Origin: CAWBOY01 sp963790585
Lineage (GTDB): Bacteria > Planctomycetota > Planctomycetia > Gemmatales > Gemmataceae
Direction of reading: 5' to 3'
NCBI GenBank assembly: GCA_963790585.1
Contig: CAWBOY010000001.1
Location: 186,001 to 250,000, forward strand
DNA: 64,000 nt
The notes beneath the pieces were generated by a model. It worked only from the letters and a program-made list of their open reading frames with translations, was not told the origin of the DNA and searched no databases. The translations under genes and the position numbers were made by a program. This document shows positions 55,533 to 64,000 of the stretch, in pieces (within the stretch, counting starts at the first letter, position 1; each line of letters begins with the position of its first letter).

Positions 55533-55866
55533 GGGTGGGAACGTCTCGGGGCGGCGGGAATGCCACTAGATTAGCCGCGCTTTGCCTTACTGCATGATTC
55601 CCGTGTGCAGTGGCATGGGCACTGCGCCTCTTCGTGCCAAATCTTTAACGGTGGTCTGGGAGATGAATGGACTGGTGAAAAGGAAGTGGGCCAAACGTCA
55701 CCGCCGGGATTGAGAAGCTGCAGACAAAGAGTGGGGCCCTGTGTCGGCAATCCGGGCGCGTTCCGGCCCGCAACGATGGGCCGCACGAGAGCGACGATTC
55801 ACGAGAAAGGGCTATGATTTCCTTTAGCCTGCTAGTGAGAACTAATCCGTCAAGGGAGTAGAATCC
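55533..55866. other. Divergent intergenic region
   Basis: 334 bases between the HEAT relic and the sulfatase. GGGAG at 55853-55857 is the ribosome-binding site of the sulfatase. No other feature could be supported. Confidence 0.4.
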
Positions 55867-57318
55867 ATGAAATCAAACGGTTGGAGCTTACTCGGACTTG
55901 TACTGGCCGCAGCGTTCCATGGCCCGGCCTATGCCGAGCTTTCAGACCTCGTGGAATCGCGCCGCCCCAATATCATCTTTGTTCTCACAGATGACCAGGG
56001 CTACGGCGACCTTTCGTGTCATGGCAACCCGATCCTCAAGACGCCCAATCTCGACCGACTACACGATGAGGGTGTGCGTTTCACCGACTTCCACGTCAGC
56101 CCGACCTGTTCGCCGACGCGTTCGGCCCTTATGACGGGTCGACACGAATTCAAGAACGGCGTCACGCACACTATCCTGGAGCGCGAGCGGCTGACACTGA
56201 AGGCGACGACCGTGGCCCAGGTGCTAAAGTCTGCCGGGTACACGACCGGTATTTTCGGCAAGTGGCATCTCGGCGACGAGCCTGACCATTGGCCCGACAA
56301 GCGTGGCTTCGACGAGATGTTCATTCACGGTTGCGGCGGCATCGGCCAAAGCTACGCCGGCAGCTGCGGCGACGTCCCTGCCAACAGCTATTTCGATCCG
56401 ACCATCCTGCACAACGGTAAATTCGAGAAGACCAAGGGCTACTGCACCGACGTGTTCTTCGCTCAGGCAACGAAGTGGATGGAGGCGGTCAAAGGAAACA
56501 AACCGTTCTTCTGCTACCTCGCCACCAACGCCCCGCATGCGCCGCTTTATGTGCGGCCCGAAGACGAGAAACGCTATGCCGACAAGGTGAAGGATCCCAA
56601 AGTGGCGAAGTTTTTCGGCATGATCGCTAACATCGACGACAACGTTGGCCGGTTGCTCGCTAAACTCAACGATTGGGGCATTGAGCGCGAAACGCTCGTC
56701 ATTTTCATGAATGACAACGGCGGCACGGCCGGGGTCAGTGTTTTCAACGCTGGCATGCGCGGCGAGAAGGTCACTCCATGGCTGGGCGGCACGCGCGCCT
56801 CTTCCTTTTGGCGCTGGCCAGGATCGCTAAAGCCCGGCGACGTGGATCGCCTGGCGGCCCATATCGACTTCTTGCCGACGGTCGCCGAGATCGCCGGCGG
56901 CAAGCTGACCGACGAAGTGAAGACGCAGGTCGAGGGCCGAAGCCTGCTTCCTCTATTGCGCGACCCGAAAGCGGATTGGTCCGACCGCATCCTCTTCACG
57001 CATGTCGGCCGCTGGCCGAAAGGGGCTAGTCTGGAAGATTACAAGTACGCCCTGTGCAGCGTACGCAGCCCGCGCTGGCACTTGGTCTGCGTCTCAAAGG
57101 GCCGCGCGAAGAAGTGGCAACTGTTCGACGTGAAGGCCGACCCTGGCGAGAAGACCGACGTGGCCGACAAGCACCCTGACGTGGTGAGGGAACTGGACGC
57201 CGCTTACGACAAATGGTGGGAAACCGTGCTGCCGGGCATGGTGAACGAAGACGCGGTTGGGCCGAAGGTCAACCCGTTCAAGGAACTGTACGAAAAACAG
57301 TTTGGCGACAAGCCTTAA
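55867..57318 (+). CDS. Secreted sulfatase
   Basis: 483 residues with a signal peptide (LLGLVLAAAFHGPAYA). Metal site TDDQGYGD, the active-site CSPTRSALMTG (Cys 81, the residue to be turned into formylglycine), GKWHLGD, NDNGG and a C-terminal FDVKADPGEKTDVA complete the alkaline-phosphatase-like sulfatase fold. Planctomycetes use such enzymes to desulfate polysaccharides. GGGAG precedes the ATG. It lies in a set with a hydrolase/FGE-like fusion and another sulfatase, all in the same direction. Confidence 0.93.
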   Translation: MKSNGWSLLGLVLAAAFHGPAYAELSDLVESRRPNIIFVLTDDQGYGDLSCHGNPILKTPNLDRLHDEGVRFTDFHVSPTCSPTRSALMTGRHEFKNGVTHTILERERLTLKATTVAQVLKSAGYTTGIFGKWHLGDEPDHWPDKRGFDEMFIHGCGGIGQSYAGSCGDVPANSYFDPTILHNGKFEKTKGYCTDVFFAQATKWMEAVKGNKPFFCYLATNAPHAPLYVRPEDEKRYADKVKDPKVAKFFGMIANIDDNVGRLLAKLNDWGIERETLVIFMNDNGGTAGVSVFNAGMRGEKVTPWLGGTRASSFWRWPGSLKPGDVDRLAAHIDFLPTVAEIAGGKLTDEVKTQVEGRSLLPLLRDPKADWSDRILFTHVGRWPKGASLEDYKYALCSVRSPRWHLVCVSKGRAKKWQLFDVKADPGEKTDVADKHPDVVRELDAAYDKWWETVLPGMVNEDAVGPKVNPFKELYEKQFGDKP

Positions 57319-57604
57319 AGGACGAAGCCAAGGACTTCCGTCGTCCCGGCCATGCTATTTGTTTGCGTCAGGTCGTATGTGGGGTAACAATCGCGTTTCA
57401 TGTTCACGGTCTCCTATTTGCATGTCCGTCAAAGGAGCCTGACCATGTCGTCGAGTCGCGCCCTTTTTGCGTTGTGCCTCATTTGTCGGAGCAAAACGCC
57501 TTTGGAGCCCTCGTAGTGGACCGCAACAAATATGCCGACGTCGAATCACTATCTGCTCTGCCTCGAATTCATGCGACAAGGTAGTTTTGAGGGGAACTCG
57601 ATCC

Positions 57605-59728
57605 ATGCTCCGATCCGCCGCGAAATGCCTTTTGCTTTTGTGCCTGTTGTACGCCTTCGACGCGGTCGATCTTCAGGCGCAGAATGCACCGTATGATGTC
57701 TTTCCGCTGGCAGAACCGCCGTACTACCGGGTGCGCTACGACGCTTCCACAAAGCGAGGCGAACTGACCTTTTCCGTCAATTACACGATCTGGATTCCGA
57801 AAGATGTGAAGTCGTTGCGGGGTGTCATTGTCCATCAACACGGTTGCGGCGAGGGTTCGTGCAAGTCGGGCCTGACCGGCGCATATGACCTGCACTGGCA
57901 GGCGTTGGCGAAGAAGCACGACTGTGCGCTCCTGTCACCGTCGTACGAGCAGCCGGAGAAGGCTGACTGCCAGCTGTGGTGCGATCCGCGCAACGGCTCC
58001 GATGCCGCGTTTCACAAGTGCCTAGTCGATCTCGGCAAGAAATCGGGACATCTCGAGCTGGCTGAGGTGCCATGGGCTTTGTGGGGACACAGCGGCGGCG
58101 GTCACTGGGCAGGCGGCATGGTGCTGCTGCATCCGGATCGTGTCGCCGCGGCCTGGCTGCGGTCGGGCGTGCCGCTCTTGAAGGCGGACCCGAAACGTGC
58201 CGGGATCAAGGCACACACCCTCCCGGATGCCGCGCTCAAAGTGCCAATGATGTGCAATCTTGGAACGAAGGAAGGTGTCACCACCAAGGACGGCTCCTTC
58301 GCCGGAGTCTGGCCCGCCAACGAGGCTTTCTTCAACGAAGTACGCAGCAAGGGTGGCCTCATCGGTGTGGCGGTCGATCCATTGACGAGCCATGAGTGTG
58401 GCAACCAACGCTACCTCGCCATTCCCTGGCTCGACGCCTGCCTGAACGCTCGCCTGCCAACGAAAGCCGGCGATCCAATGCTACCCATGCCGACAGACAA
58501 GGCCTGGCTCGCGCCGATCCTTGGCGGCGAAGCTATGCCAGTTGAGAAGTACAAGGACGAAGCGAAGAAGGCCGCCTGGCTGCCGAACGAAGCGCTCGCG
58601 AAGGCCTGGATGGAGTATGTCAAAGACACCAAGATAACGGACACCACGCCGCCGCCAGTGCCGACAAACGTGCGCTTGCAGGGCAACACACTGACGTGGG
58701 AAGCCGACGCCGACCTCGAAAGCGGTCTGGCGAGTTTCATCATCGAGCGCGATGGCCGGTTGTTGGCCAACGTCCCTGAAAAGGGCAAGAACCCGTTCGG
58801 CCGCCCGATCTTTCAAAACCTGCAATACAGCGACACGCCCCCGCAACCGCTCCTTGCCATGCAGTTCACCGACACGAAGGCGGAGGAAGGCAAGAAATAC
58901 ACCTACCGCGTAATTGCCGTGAACACACTGGGCTTGAAGTCGAAGCCGAGTGCGGAATCGACGGCTGTTCTCGTGCCGAAGGATGCCCCCCTAGGCATGA
59001 AGTTCGTGCCGCTGCCGAAGGAGACGTTCTACATGGGCTGGAAAGGCGAGAAAGGTTCGGCCAAGAAGACGGATATCAAGGAGGACTTCGAGATCGCCAT
59101 CTACACGGTTACGCAGGAGCAATGGGAGAAAGTGATGGGCAAAAACCCGAGTCGGTTCAGCCACAACGGCTCGTTATTTCATAAGGAAAGGGTGAAGGAC
59201 ATCAAGGACGAGGATTTAAAGCAATTCCCTGTCGAATACGTAAGCTGGAACGACGTGCAGGAGTTCATCAAGAAACTGAACGAGCAAGAGAAGGGTAAGG
59301 GCTGGTTGTATCGCCTGCCGACCGAGGCCGAGTGGGAATATGCTTGTCGTGGAGGAGCCACTTCAGAGCAGGAATGTTCGTACCACTTCTACTTCGCCAA
59401 ACCGACCAATGACTTGTCCTCGAAGCTAGCGAACTTTAACGGAACCTATCCTTTTGGGAAGGGCGCGAAAGGTGTAAACCTGGGGCGCACGACCAAGGTG
59501 GGCTCCTACGCGCCGAAGAAGCTAGCACTGTACGACATGCAAGGCAACGTTTCGCAATGGACCTCCTCAGCGGACGGATCGGATCGGCGGGTAATCCGGG
59601 GCGGTAGCTGGCTGGGCGGTGCCGGGAATTGTCTCGCGGCGGAGCGCGGTTCAAATTTACTAAACGAGGCCTGGGATAATATAGGCTTCCGTTTGGTCCG
59701 CGTTGCCGTCCGAGGCCAAGGCAAGTAG
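57605..59728 (+). CDS. Alpha/beta hydrolase - fibronectin III - FGE-like fusion
   Basis: 707 residues. A signal peptide, then an alpha/beta hydrolase (GCGEGSCKSGLTGAYD; nucleophile elbow GHSGGGHW) to about residue 370, an FN3-like segment (VPTNVRLQGNTLTW) and a C-terminal sulfatase-modifying-factor (FGE) domain: KFVPLPKETFYMG, VTQEQWEKVMGKNPS, PVEYVSWNDVQEFI, LPTEAEWEYACRGG and GNVSQWTS...RVIRGGSW. In RGGSWLGGAGNC the first of the two Cys known from active FGE is Gly, so this domain is probably not a formylglycine generator. GAGGGG sets ATG 57605. Confidence 0.88.
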   Translation: MLRSAAKCLLLLCLLYAFDAVDLQAQNAPYDVFPLAEPPYYRVRYDASTKRGELTFSVNYTIWIPKDVKSLRGVIVHQHGCGEGSCKSGLTGAYDLHWQALAKKHDCALLSPSYEQPEKADCQLWCDPRNGSDAAFHKCLVDLGKKSGHLELAEVPWALWGHSGGGHWAGGMVLLHPDRVAAAWLRSGVPLLKADPKRAGIKAHTLPDAALKVPMMCNLGTKEGVTTKDGSFAGVWPANEAFFNEVRSKGGLIGVAVDPLTSHECGNQRYLAIPWLDACLNARLPTKAGDPMLPMPTDKAWLAPILGGEAMPVEKYKDEAKKAAWLPNEALAKAWMEYVKDTKITDTTPPPVPTNVRLQGNTLTWEADADLESGLASFIIERDGRLLANVPEKGKNPFGRPIFQNLQYSDTPPQPLLAMQFTDTKAEEGKKYTYRVIAVNTLGLKSKPSAESTAVLVPKDAPLGMKFVPLPKETFYMGWKGEKGSAKKTDIKEDFEIAIYTVTQEQWEKVMGKNPSRFSHNGSLFHKERVKDIKDEDLKQFPVEYVSWNDVQEFIKKLNEQEKGKGWLYRLPTEAEWEYACRGGATSEQECSYHFYFAKPTNDLSSKLANFNGTYPFGKGAKGVNLGRTTKVGSYAPKKLALYDMQGNVSQWTSSADGSDRRVIRGGSWLGGAGNCLAAERGSNLLNEAWDNIGFRLVRVAVRGQGK

Positions 59729-60007
59729 GGCAGAGCGAGCGCCAGTGTATGCCTAAGCGGAGGCCAGCGGGAAGATCGAAAAGGATCATCCCTAACACTA
59801 CATCGGCAGAGCCATTTGGTTCGACAGCATAGGCAAGGCACTTGGTAAGGCGATTCTGGAACGTTTGAAGGATCGGAAATGAGCGTCGTGCAGACTGAGT
59901 GGATGCAACCGTCGGCCTTCGCTGTGTGAAATCACCAAAGGGTCAAACAGGCCCTAATTGGATCTATCACCATAACAAAGCTAATCACGCTAGACTGGAG
60001 TCACACA

Positions 60008-61420
60008 GTGAAACCGAGCCTGCTCACGCTTACCACCCTGTTGGTGGCGCCGCTCACGGGTATACACGCAATTGAGCCTGCAAGGCCCGCAAAACCTAAT
60101 ATCCTCGTAATCGTTGCGGACGATCTCGGCTATGCCGACATCGGTGTTCATGGCGGCAAGGACGTGCCGACGCCCAATATTGACGCTCTCGCAGCCAGCG
60201 GCGTACGTTGCACCAGTGGTTATGTCTCGGCGCCGTATTGCAGCCCTTCTCGCGCGGGTTTCCTCACCGGACGATACCAGACGCGCTTCGGCCATGAATT
60301 CAATCCTCACGTCGGCGACGAAAAGAAGCTGGGGCTGCCGCTCGACCAGCGCACCATCGCTGACTATCTCCGTGGGGCGGGATATGCCACTGGTTTGGTC
60401 GGCAAATGGCATCAAGGTTTCGATCGCGCGCATCACCCGCTATCACGCGGCTTCGACGATTACTATGGCTTTCTCGTCGGCGGGCACAATTACCTCCTCC
60501 GCAAAGATGCGGAAGCGGAGTTTGGCTCTGCCTACTCGAAAAACATGATCTATCGCAACCGCGAGTTGGAAAAACTCGATGGCTACACCACTGATCTTTT
60601 CACAGATGAATCTCTCGCCTTCATGGATCGCCATACAGACAAGCCGTGGTTTCTCTACCTCGCTTACAATGCAGTCCATACGCCGCTCGAGGTGGTGGAG
60701 AAATACAGCAAGCGCGTCCCCAAAGCCATCACCGATCCGGATCGACGTGGCTATCTCTCTCTATTGATCGGTCTGGACGACGCGCTAGGACGTGTCACGT
60801 CATACCTTGGTAAAACAGGTAAGGAAAAGGACACGCTAATCTTCTTTTTTAGCGACAATGGCGGCTCGGGCCGTAAGCCCTTCCTCGCATACAACACCGG
60901 CGTAAACTCCCCACTGCGAGGCGACAAAGGCCAAACGCTGGAAGGCGGTATCCGTGTCCCATTTTTCGTTTCGTGGCCTGGCAAGCTGCCGGCGGCCAAG
61001 ACTTACGACCAGCCTGTGACGACGCTCGACATCGTCCCCACGGCTTGCGGCCTTGCGGGCGCAAAAATAAACACGGAAATTGATGGCGTGAATCTTTTCG
61101 AGCATCTCACCGGCGATGACACGAAACCGACCCGTCAAGCCCTCTACTGGCGTTTCGGCCCACAGAAGGCGATCCGCCAGGGGAAGTGGAAACTCGTGGA
61201 TTGGCGTGATTTTCAAACCAAGAAGGACAGCGGCTGGCAGCTCTACGACCTCAGCAAGGACACTGGCGAGCAGAAAGACCTCGCGAAAGCTCAGCCAGAG
61301 ATTGTTGCCGAACTCAGCACCGCATGGGACACCTGGAACAAGCGAAACATTGATCCACTCTGGCACGGCGGTACAACGGAAGACCCCACCGCGCCCCCTG
61401 AGAAAGCTACCAAAAAGTAG
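60008..61420 (+). CDS. Secreted sulfatase
   Basis: 470 residues, signal peptide, metal site ADDLGYADIG, active-site CSPSRAGFLTGRY (Cys 78), GKWHQGFD, HTPLEVV and SDNGG. This is another alkaline-phosphatase-like sulfatase of the arylsulfatase A/N-acetylgalactosamine-6-sulfatase group. The start is GTG 60008 behind GGAG. It differs clearly from the two other sulfatases here, suggesting different substrates. It follows the fusion protein by 279 bases and precedes a truncated gene. Confidence 0.93.
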   Translation: MKPSLLTLTTLLVAPLTGIHAIEPARPAKPNILVIVADDLGYADIGVHGGKDVPTPNIDALAASGVRCTSGYVSAPYCSPSRAGFLTGRYQTRFGHEFNPHVGDEKKLGLPLDQRTIADYLRGAGYATGLVGKWHQGFDRAHHPLSRGFDDYYGFLVGGHNYLLRKDAEAEFGSAYSKNMIYRNRELEKLDGYTTDLFTDESLAFMDRHTDKPWFLYLAYNAVHTPLEVVEKYSKRVPKAITDPDRRGYLSLLIGLDDALGRVTSYLGKTGKEKDTLIFFFSDNGGSGRKPFLAYNTGVNSPLRGDKGQTLEGGIRVPFFVSWPGKLPAAKTYDQPVTTLDIVPTACGLAGAKINTEIDGVNLFEHLTGDDTKPTRQALYWRFGPQKAIRQGKWKLVDWRDFQTKKDSGWQLYDLSKDTGEQKDLAKAQPEIVAELSTAWDTWNKRNIDPLWHGGTTEDPTAPPEKATKK

Positions 61421-61450
61421 CAAGCTGAGACTGCAATCGAGGAATGAAGT

Positions 61451-61561
61451 ATGTCTGGTACTCTGAATCGCCGGAAGTTCCTCCCGGCCGCTACGTCTTC
61501 CGTGCCCGCCATCCTGCGCGGGGCCGAGCCGAAACCGAAAGAGGAAACGGTGGCCTTCTTC
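61451..61561 (+). pseudogene. 5' stub of a Tat-exported protein, cut by a transposon
   Basis: MSGTLNRRKFLPAATSS is a twin-arginine-type signal and is followed by EPKPKEETVAFFLV; then similarity stops where the transposase remnant begins. The gene may have coded for an exported phosphoesterase or similar enzyme, but too little is left to say. Confidence 0.5.
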
Positions 61562-62450
61562 CTAGTTTGCACTTTCCGAATAAAGTTTAGCCGCCATATC
61601 CGCACCGAGCAGATGCTCGATGACTCCGCATAATTTTCGCGGTACGGACGGCAAACCGCCAACGGCATTAAATGCCGAGCGGATGCATTGGCTACGCAAG
61701 GCTTTACAACGATCGGGCTGGGACGGGCGTCGCTCGGGATTGTCCCAGGGACTGGCGCTACGGTCGCTCAAGCTCGCTTGATCGCGGTGCCAGGCCCACA
61801 GTTCCACCAGTGTGTACAGCGACAGGGTCAGATAGTATGCCGCAATGTTCGCCCAGTAGTTTCGCAACTGTTGCTGGCCTGTACCATGCACCTCCCTGAT
61901 GTCGTGAAAGTTCTCCTCGATAGCCGCTCGATCGGCAACAGCCTCCAAGATCTCGGCTACCGTTGCTGTCGGCTTGGTGCAAAAGAATGCCATCCAGCCT
62001 GACGACAATCCACAGGACGCGGGCCGTGAATTTCAGCCAAAAAAGAGAGCCACTCCGCCAAAGAGGCAGCCATGTCCAACTTGGTGTGGAACGTCACTCC
62101 ATACAGAAGGGTCAACAGGTTGATCTGCTTCTGACGCACATAAAGTAACGCCCGCAACGGCAGGCCAAGGACACCCCAGCGCGGATGTCGCATCACCCAA
62201 GCCACTGTTACCCACACATGGCCGTAGAGAAACTCCTGGTCCGCCGGTCCTGGCGTGGGGTTGTGGTGGATCCCCGCCCCCTCGACCTTCGGGCGGTAGC
62301 GCTTGGTCGGCGTGTCGTCGATGGCGAACAGCCAGCGGTCGCCCGGAGCAATACGGTCGACAAGGAGCCGTAGCAACCGGGTGCTGACGAATTGCACCTT
62401 GCGTCCGAGGCTGCCCAGGAAGTAATAATAAGCATAGTAGCCGACGCACG
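61562..62450 (-). pseudogene. DDE transposase remnant
   Basis: Two frames make the C-terminal two-thirds of a transposase: FLGSLGRKVQFVSTRLL, DRWLFAIDDTPTKRY with the first Asp of the DDE site, YGHVWVTVAWVMRHP and, after a frameshift near 62000, FFCTKPTATVAEILEAVADRAAIEENFHDIREVHG and LRNYWANIAAYY. The N-terminus is missing; its beginning is fused to the integrase relic. It resembles IS701/IS4-group transposases. Not functional. Confidence 0.75.
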
Positions 62451-63211
62451 ATGCTCAACGCCTTGTCCGTCAGGCGAATCACGCGCCAGCGTTTTCCCCC
62501 CTTGGCCTCAGCGAGCGGGATCTCGATTTTTCGGTTCTCAAGATTAACGTGCCGTGGCTCGATATGCCTGGCTTCCTGGGGCCGGCATCCGCTCTCCCAC
62601 GCGAAGGTGAGGAGATCGTGAAACGGGTCCTTCTCCTTTACCTGAGCGATGATATCGGAGAAATCCTGTCGCGTGACGTGGTTGTCGCGTCGCAGGGCTT
62701 GGCGTTTCTCTATGTGGTGGATCCGATTTACATCGATATAGCCGAGCTTAAATGCCCAGTTATAGGGACGCTGCACATGGATGATGGCGTTGCGGCGTCG
62801 GGTCGGTTCCAGCGTTTGTGCGAGTCAACCCATTCGGAGATGTGGAATGGGCGTAGGTTCAAGGCCGCCAATAAAGCGGCGTCCTTCAGGTGGTCGATCA
62901 GCCCTTGGATGTACGCTTGATACGCTTTGAAGGTAACCGGTTCGCGATGTTGACGGCACCACGCTAGGAATTTGTCGAACACCTCGGCGACGGTCAGTCC
63001 GTCAACCTGAACGGGTTCGCTTTCGGGCTTTTCAATCATGAGGGCGTGGAAGATTTGCATGATCGGTTGAGGGGCATTCCACTGCCCCTTTGTCTTGCGG
63101 GGTGGCGGGTTAGCCTTAGGGGTGCTGAACAAGCTTGCGGCGCTGGCCGTTTACGTTGACGCACCACTCACCGCGATCCTCACGGAACCACGGAGTCGGC
63201 ATTCTTGACAT
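62440..63211 (-). pseudogene. Tyrosine-type integrase remnant
   Basis: Three frames make one recombinase: MSRMPTPWFREDRGEWCVNVNG from ATG 63211, a shift near 63128, the SAM-like N-terminal domain (VAEVFDKFLAWCRQH, YQAYIQGLIDHL), another shift near 62795 and the catalytic start with FAWESGCRPQEARHI, whose Arg is the first of the R...HxxR...Y set. The 3' half including the Tyr is missing and replaced by a transposase. It lies downstream of tRNA-Phe, as phage-type integrases usually do. Confidence 0.8.
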
Positions 63212-63374
63212 GATGAGAACCCTCTGGAGCCACGTTGATGCACGTTGGCGGCCTTCGGGTTGCCTGCCCCCGCCTGGTTGCAGCCGGGCGGGGGAGCTCA
63301 TTCAGTACCAGAATTCTGTACCGGGCGACTTTTTGAACTTCCTGTCCTCGACGTAAGTCCTTATCCTGTCTGAT

Positions 63375-63447
63375 TGGACAGAGCCGGGCTTGAACCGGCG
63401 ACCTAAGGATTTTCAGTCCTTCGCTCTACCAACTGAGCTATCTGTCC
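63375..63447 (-). tRNA. tRNA-Phe (GAA)
   Basis: 73 bases on the minus strand. The acceptor arm GGACAGA/TCTGTCC is perfect, the D-arm has AGCTCAGTTGGTAGAGC, the anticodon loop CTGAAAA gives GAA for phenylalanine, and the T-arm holds GGTTCAAGCCC. The CCA end is not encoded. A decayed integrase lies after its 3' end, so the gene was probably an attachment site. Confidence 0.95.
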
Positions 63448-63569
63448 GTACTTCAACCAATGCTACGGGGCGACGCGCGGGTCGTCAACGGTTCTTCAGG
63501 CGCGCGTTGCCGGCGGGTGCGACGAATAGGACATTTCGCGTCTGGCTTCTTGCGGGAGATGACACACGG

Positions 63570-64000
63570 ATGCCGCGCGAGGTTCTCGTTATTGGCGCGG
63601 GGCTGGCCGGGTTGGCGGCGGCGCTGCAGCTTGCACAGCGCGGTTATCGGGTCCGAATCCTCGAAGCGCGTCGCCGTGCTGGCGGCCGAGCCTCCTCCTT
63701 TACGGATACGTCAACGGGCCAACTTGTCGATACGTGTCAACATGTCAGCATGGGTTGCTGCACCAACTTTGCTCATTTCGCGCGGACGCTCGGGATCGAT
63801 CGGTTTCTTCAGGCCCAGCCGACCTTGTATTTCATGACGCCGGATCGCCGTGTTAGTCGATTCGCGGCCGATCCAGTTCCAGCACCACTTCACCTGGCTC
63901 GTAGTTTTCTCAGCGGGCACTACTTGTCTTTGGCCGAAAAGATGCGAATTGCGTGGGGCCTGATTCGCCTGCGTGCGGAGCCGGTCGATGCGGACCCGCC
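63570..64000 (+). CDS. hpnE: Squalene-associated FAD-dependent desaturase, partial
   Basis: 143 codons, open at the right edge. The FAD-binding start is VLVIGAGLAGLAAALQLA with EARRRAGGRASSF, and GQLVDTCQHVSMGCCTNFAHF is typical of HpnE, which acts on hydroxysqualene and yields squalene for hopanoid or sterol synthesis. GGGAG precedes ATG 63570. Two thirds of the protein lie outside the window. Assignment to HpnE rests on the HVxxGCCT-type segment. Confidence 0.8.
   Translation, partial: MPREVLVIGAGLAGLAAALQLAQRGYRVRILEARRRAGGRASSFTDTSTGQLVDTCQHVSMGCCTNFAHFARTLGIDRFLQAQPTLYFMTPDRRVSRFAADPVPAPLHLARSFLSGHYLSLAEKMRIAWGLIRLRAEPVDADP

Noticed and set aside
59729..60007. Transposase end before the second sulfatase
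   Set aside because: A short stretch gave a protein-like word on the plus strand, but no transposase motif or terminal repeat supports it.
63460..63837. 125-codon plus-strand frame near the right edge
   Set aside because: It runs in another frame through the start of hpnE, which has the FAD-binding motif and a ribosome-binding site.

Overview
The window most resembles a planctomycete chromosome of the Gemmata/Gemmataceae type. This rests on secreted sulfatases, multi-haem cytochrome c proteins beside a beta-propeller and a ThuA protein, an FGE-like domain fused to a hydrolase, a squalene-desaturase-type hpnE, many REP palindromes with their RAYT transposases, and mixed-strand gene order. This is inferred from protein families; no 16S rRNA is present.

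Layout. 1-323 is the 3' end of a group II intron whose full-length sister lies at 22455-24446. 0.8-7.5 kb holds a split lipoprotein, an old-yellow-enzyme reductase, a RAYT unit (3984-4755), a PepSY protein and a sulfatase broken by two frameshifts. 8.0-14.1 kb is a one-direction block: SDR, asparagine synthase (frameshifted) and a DevC/DevA/DevB-like ABC exporter with membrane-fusion protein. 14.1-22.4 kb holds NIPSNAP, membrane and esterase genes, a second RAYT unit, a ygiQ remnant and a BNR-repeat protein. 24.6-30.1 kb, all on the minus strand, carries a Uma2-like protein, a PIN-domain protein, intact ygiQ, two small unknown genes and a 2Fe-2S ferredoxin. 30.3-38.7 kb is more housekeeping: rRNA methyltransferase, response regulator, TgpA-like transglutaminase, GNAT, apt, hisI-hisG and an iron alcohol dehydrogenase. 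38.8-49.7 kb has hydrolases, an ATP-grasp enzyme and a tandem zinc-peptidase-like protein. 49.7-61.4 kb has an IS3 scar, the ThuA/propeller/cytochrome set and two sulfatases around a hydrolase-FGE-like fusion. 61.4-63.4 kb is a decayed island (truncated transposase and tyrosine integrase) beside tRNA-Phe. The window ends in hpnE.

Three themes stand out. (1) Dispersed palindromes dominate, and both visible group II intron junctions fit insertion directly after the CCCCTTT of a REP hairpin arm. (2) About a dozen otherwise conserved genes carry single frameshifts; one is explained by a 15-16 bp tandem duplication over a haem motif, while the rest could be real decay or consensus errors. (3) The SDR-AsnB-DevCAB block is the best candidate for a little-described biosynthesis and export system. 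No CRISPR array, rRNA or phage module was seen.
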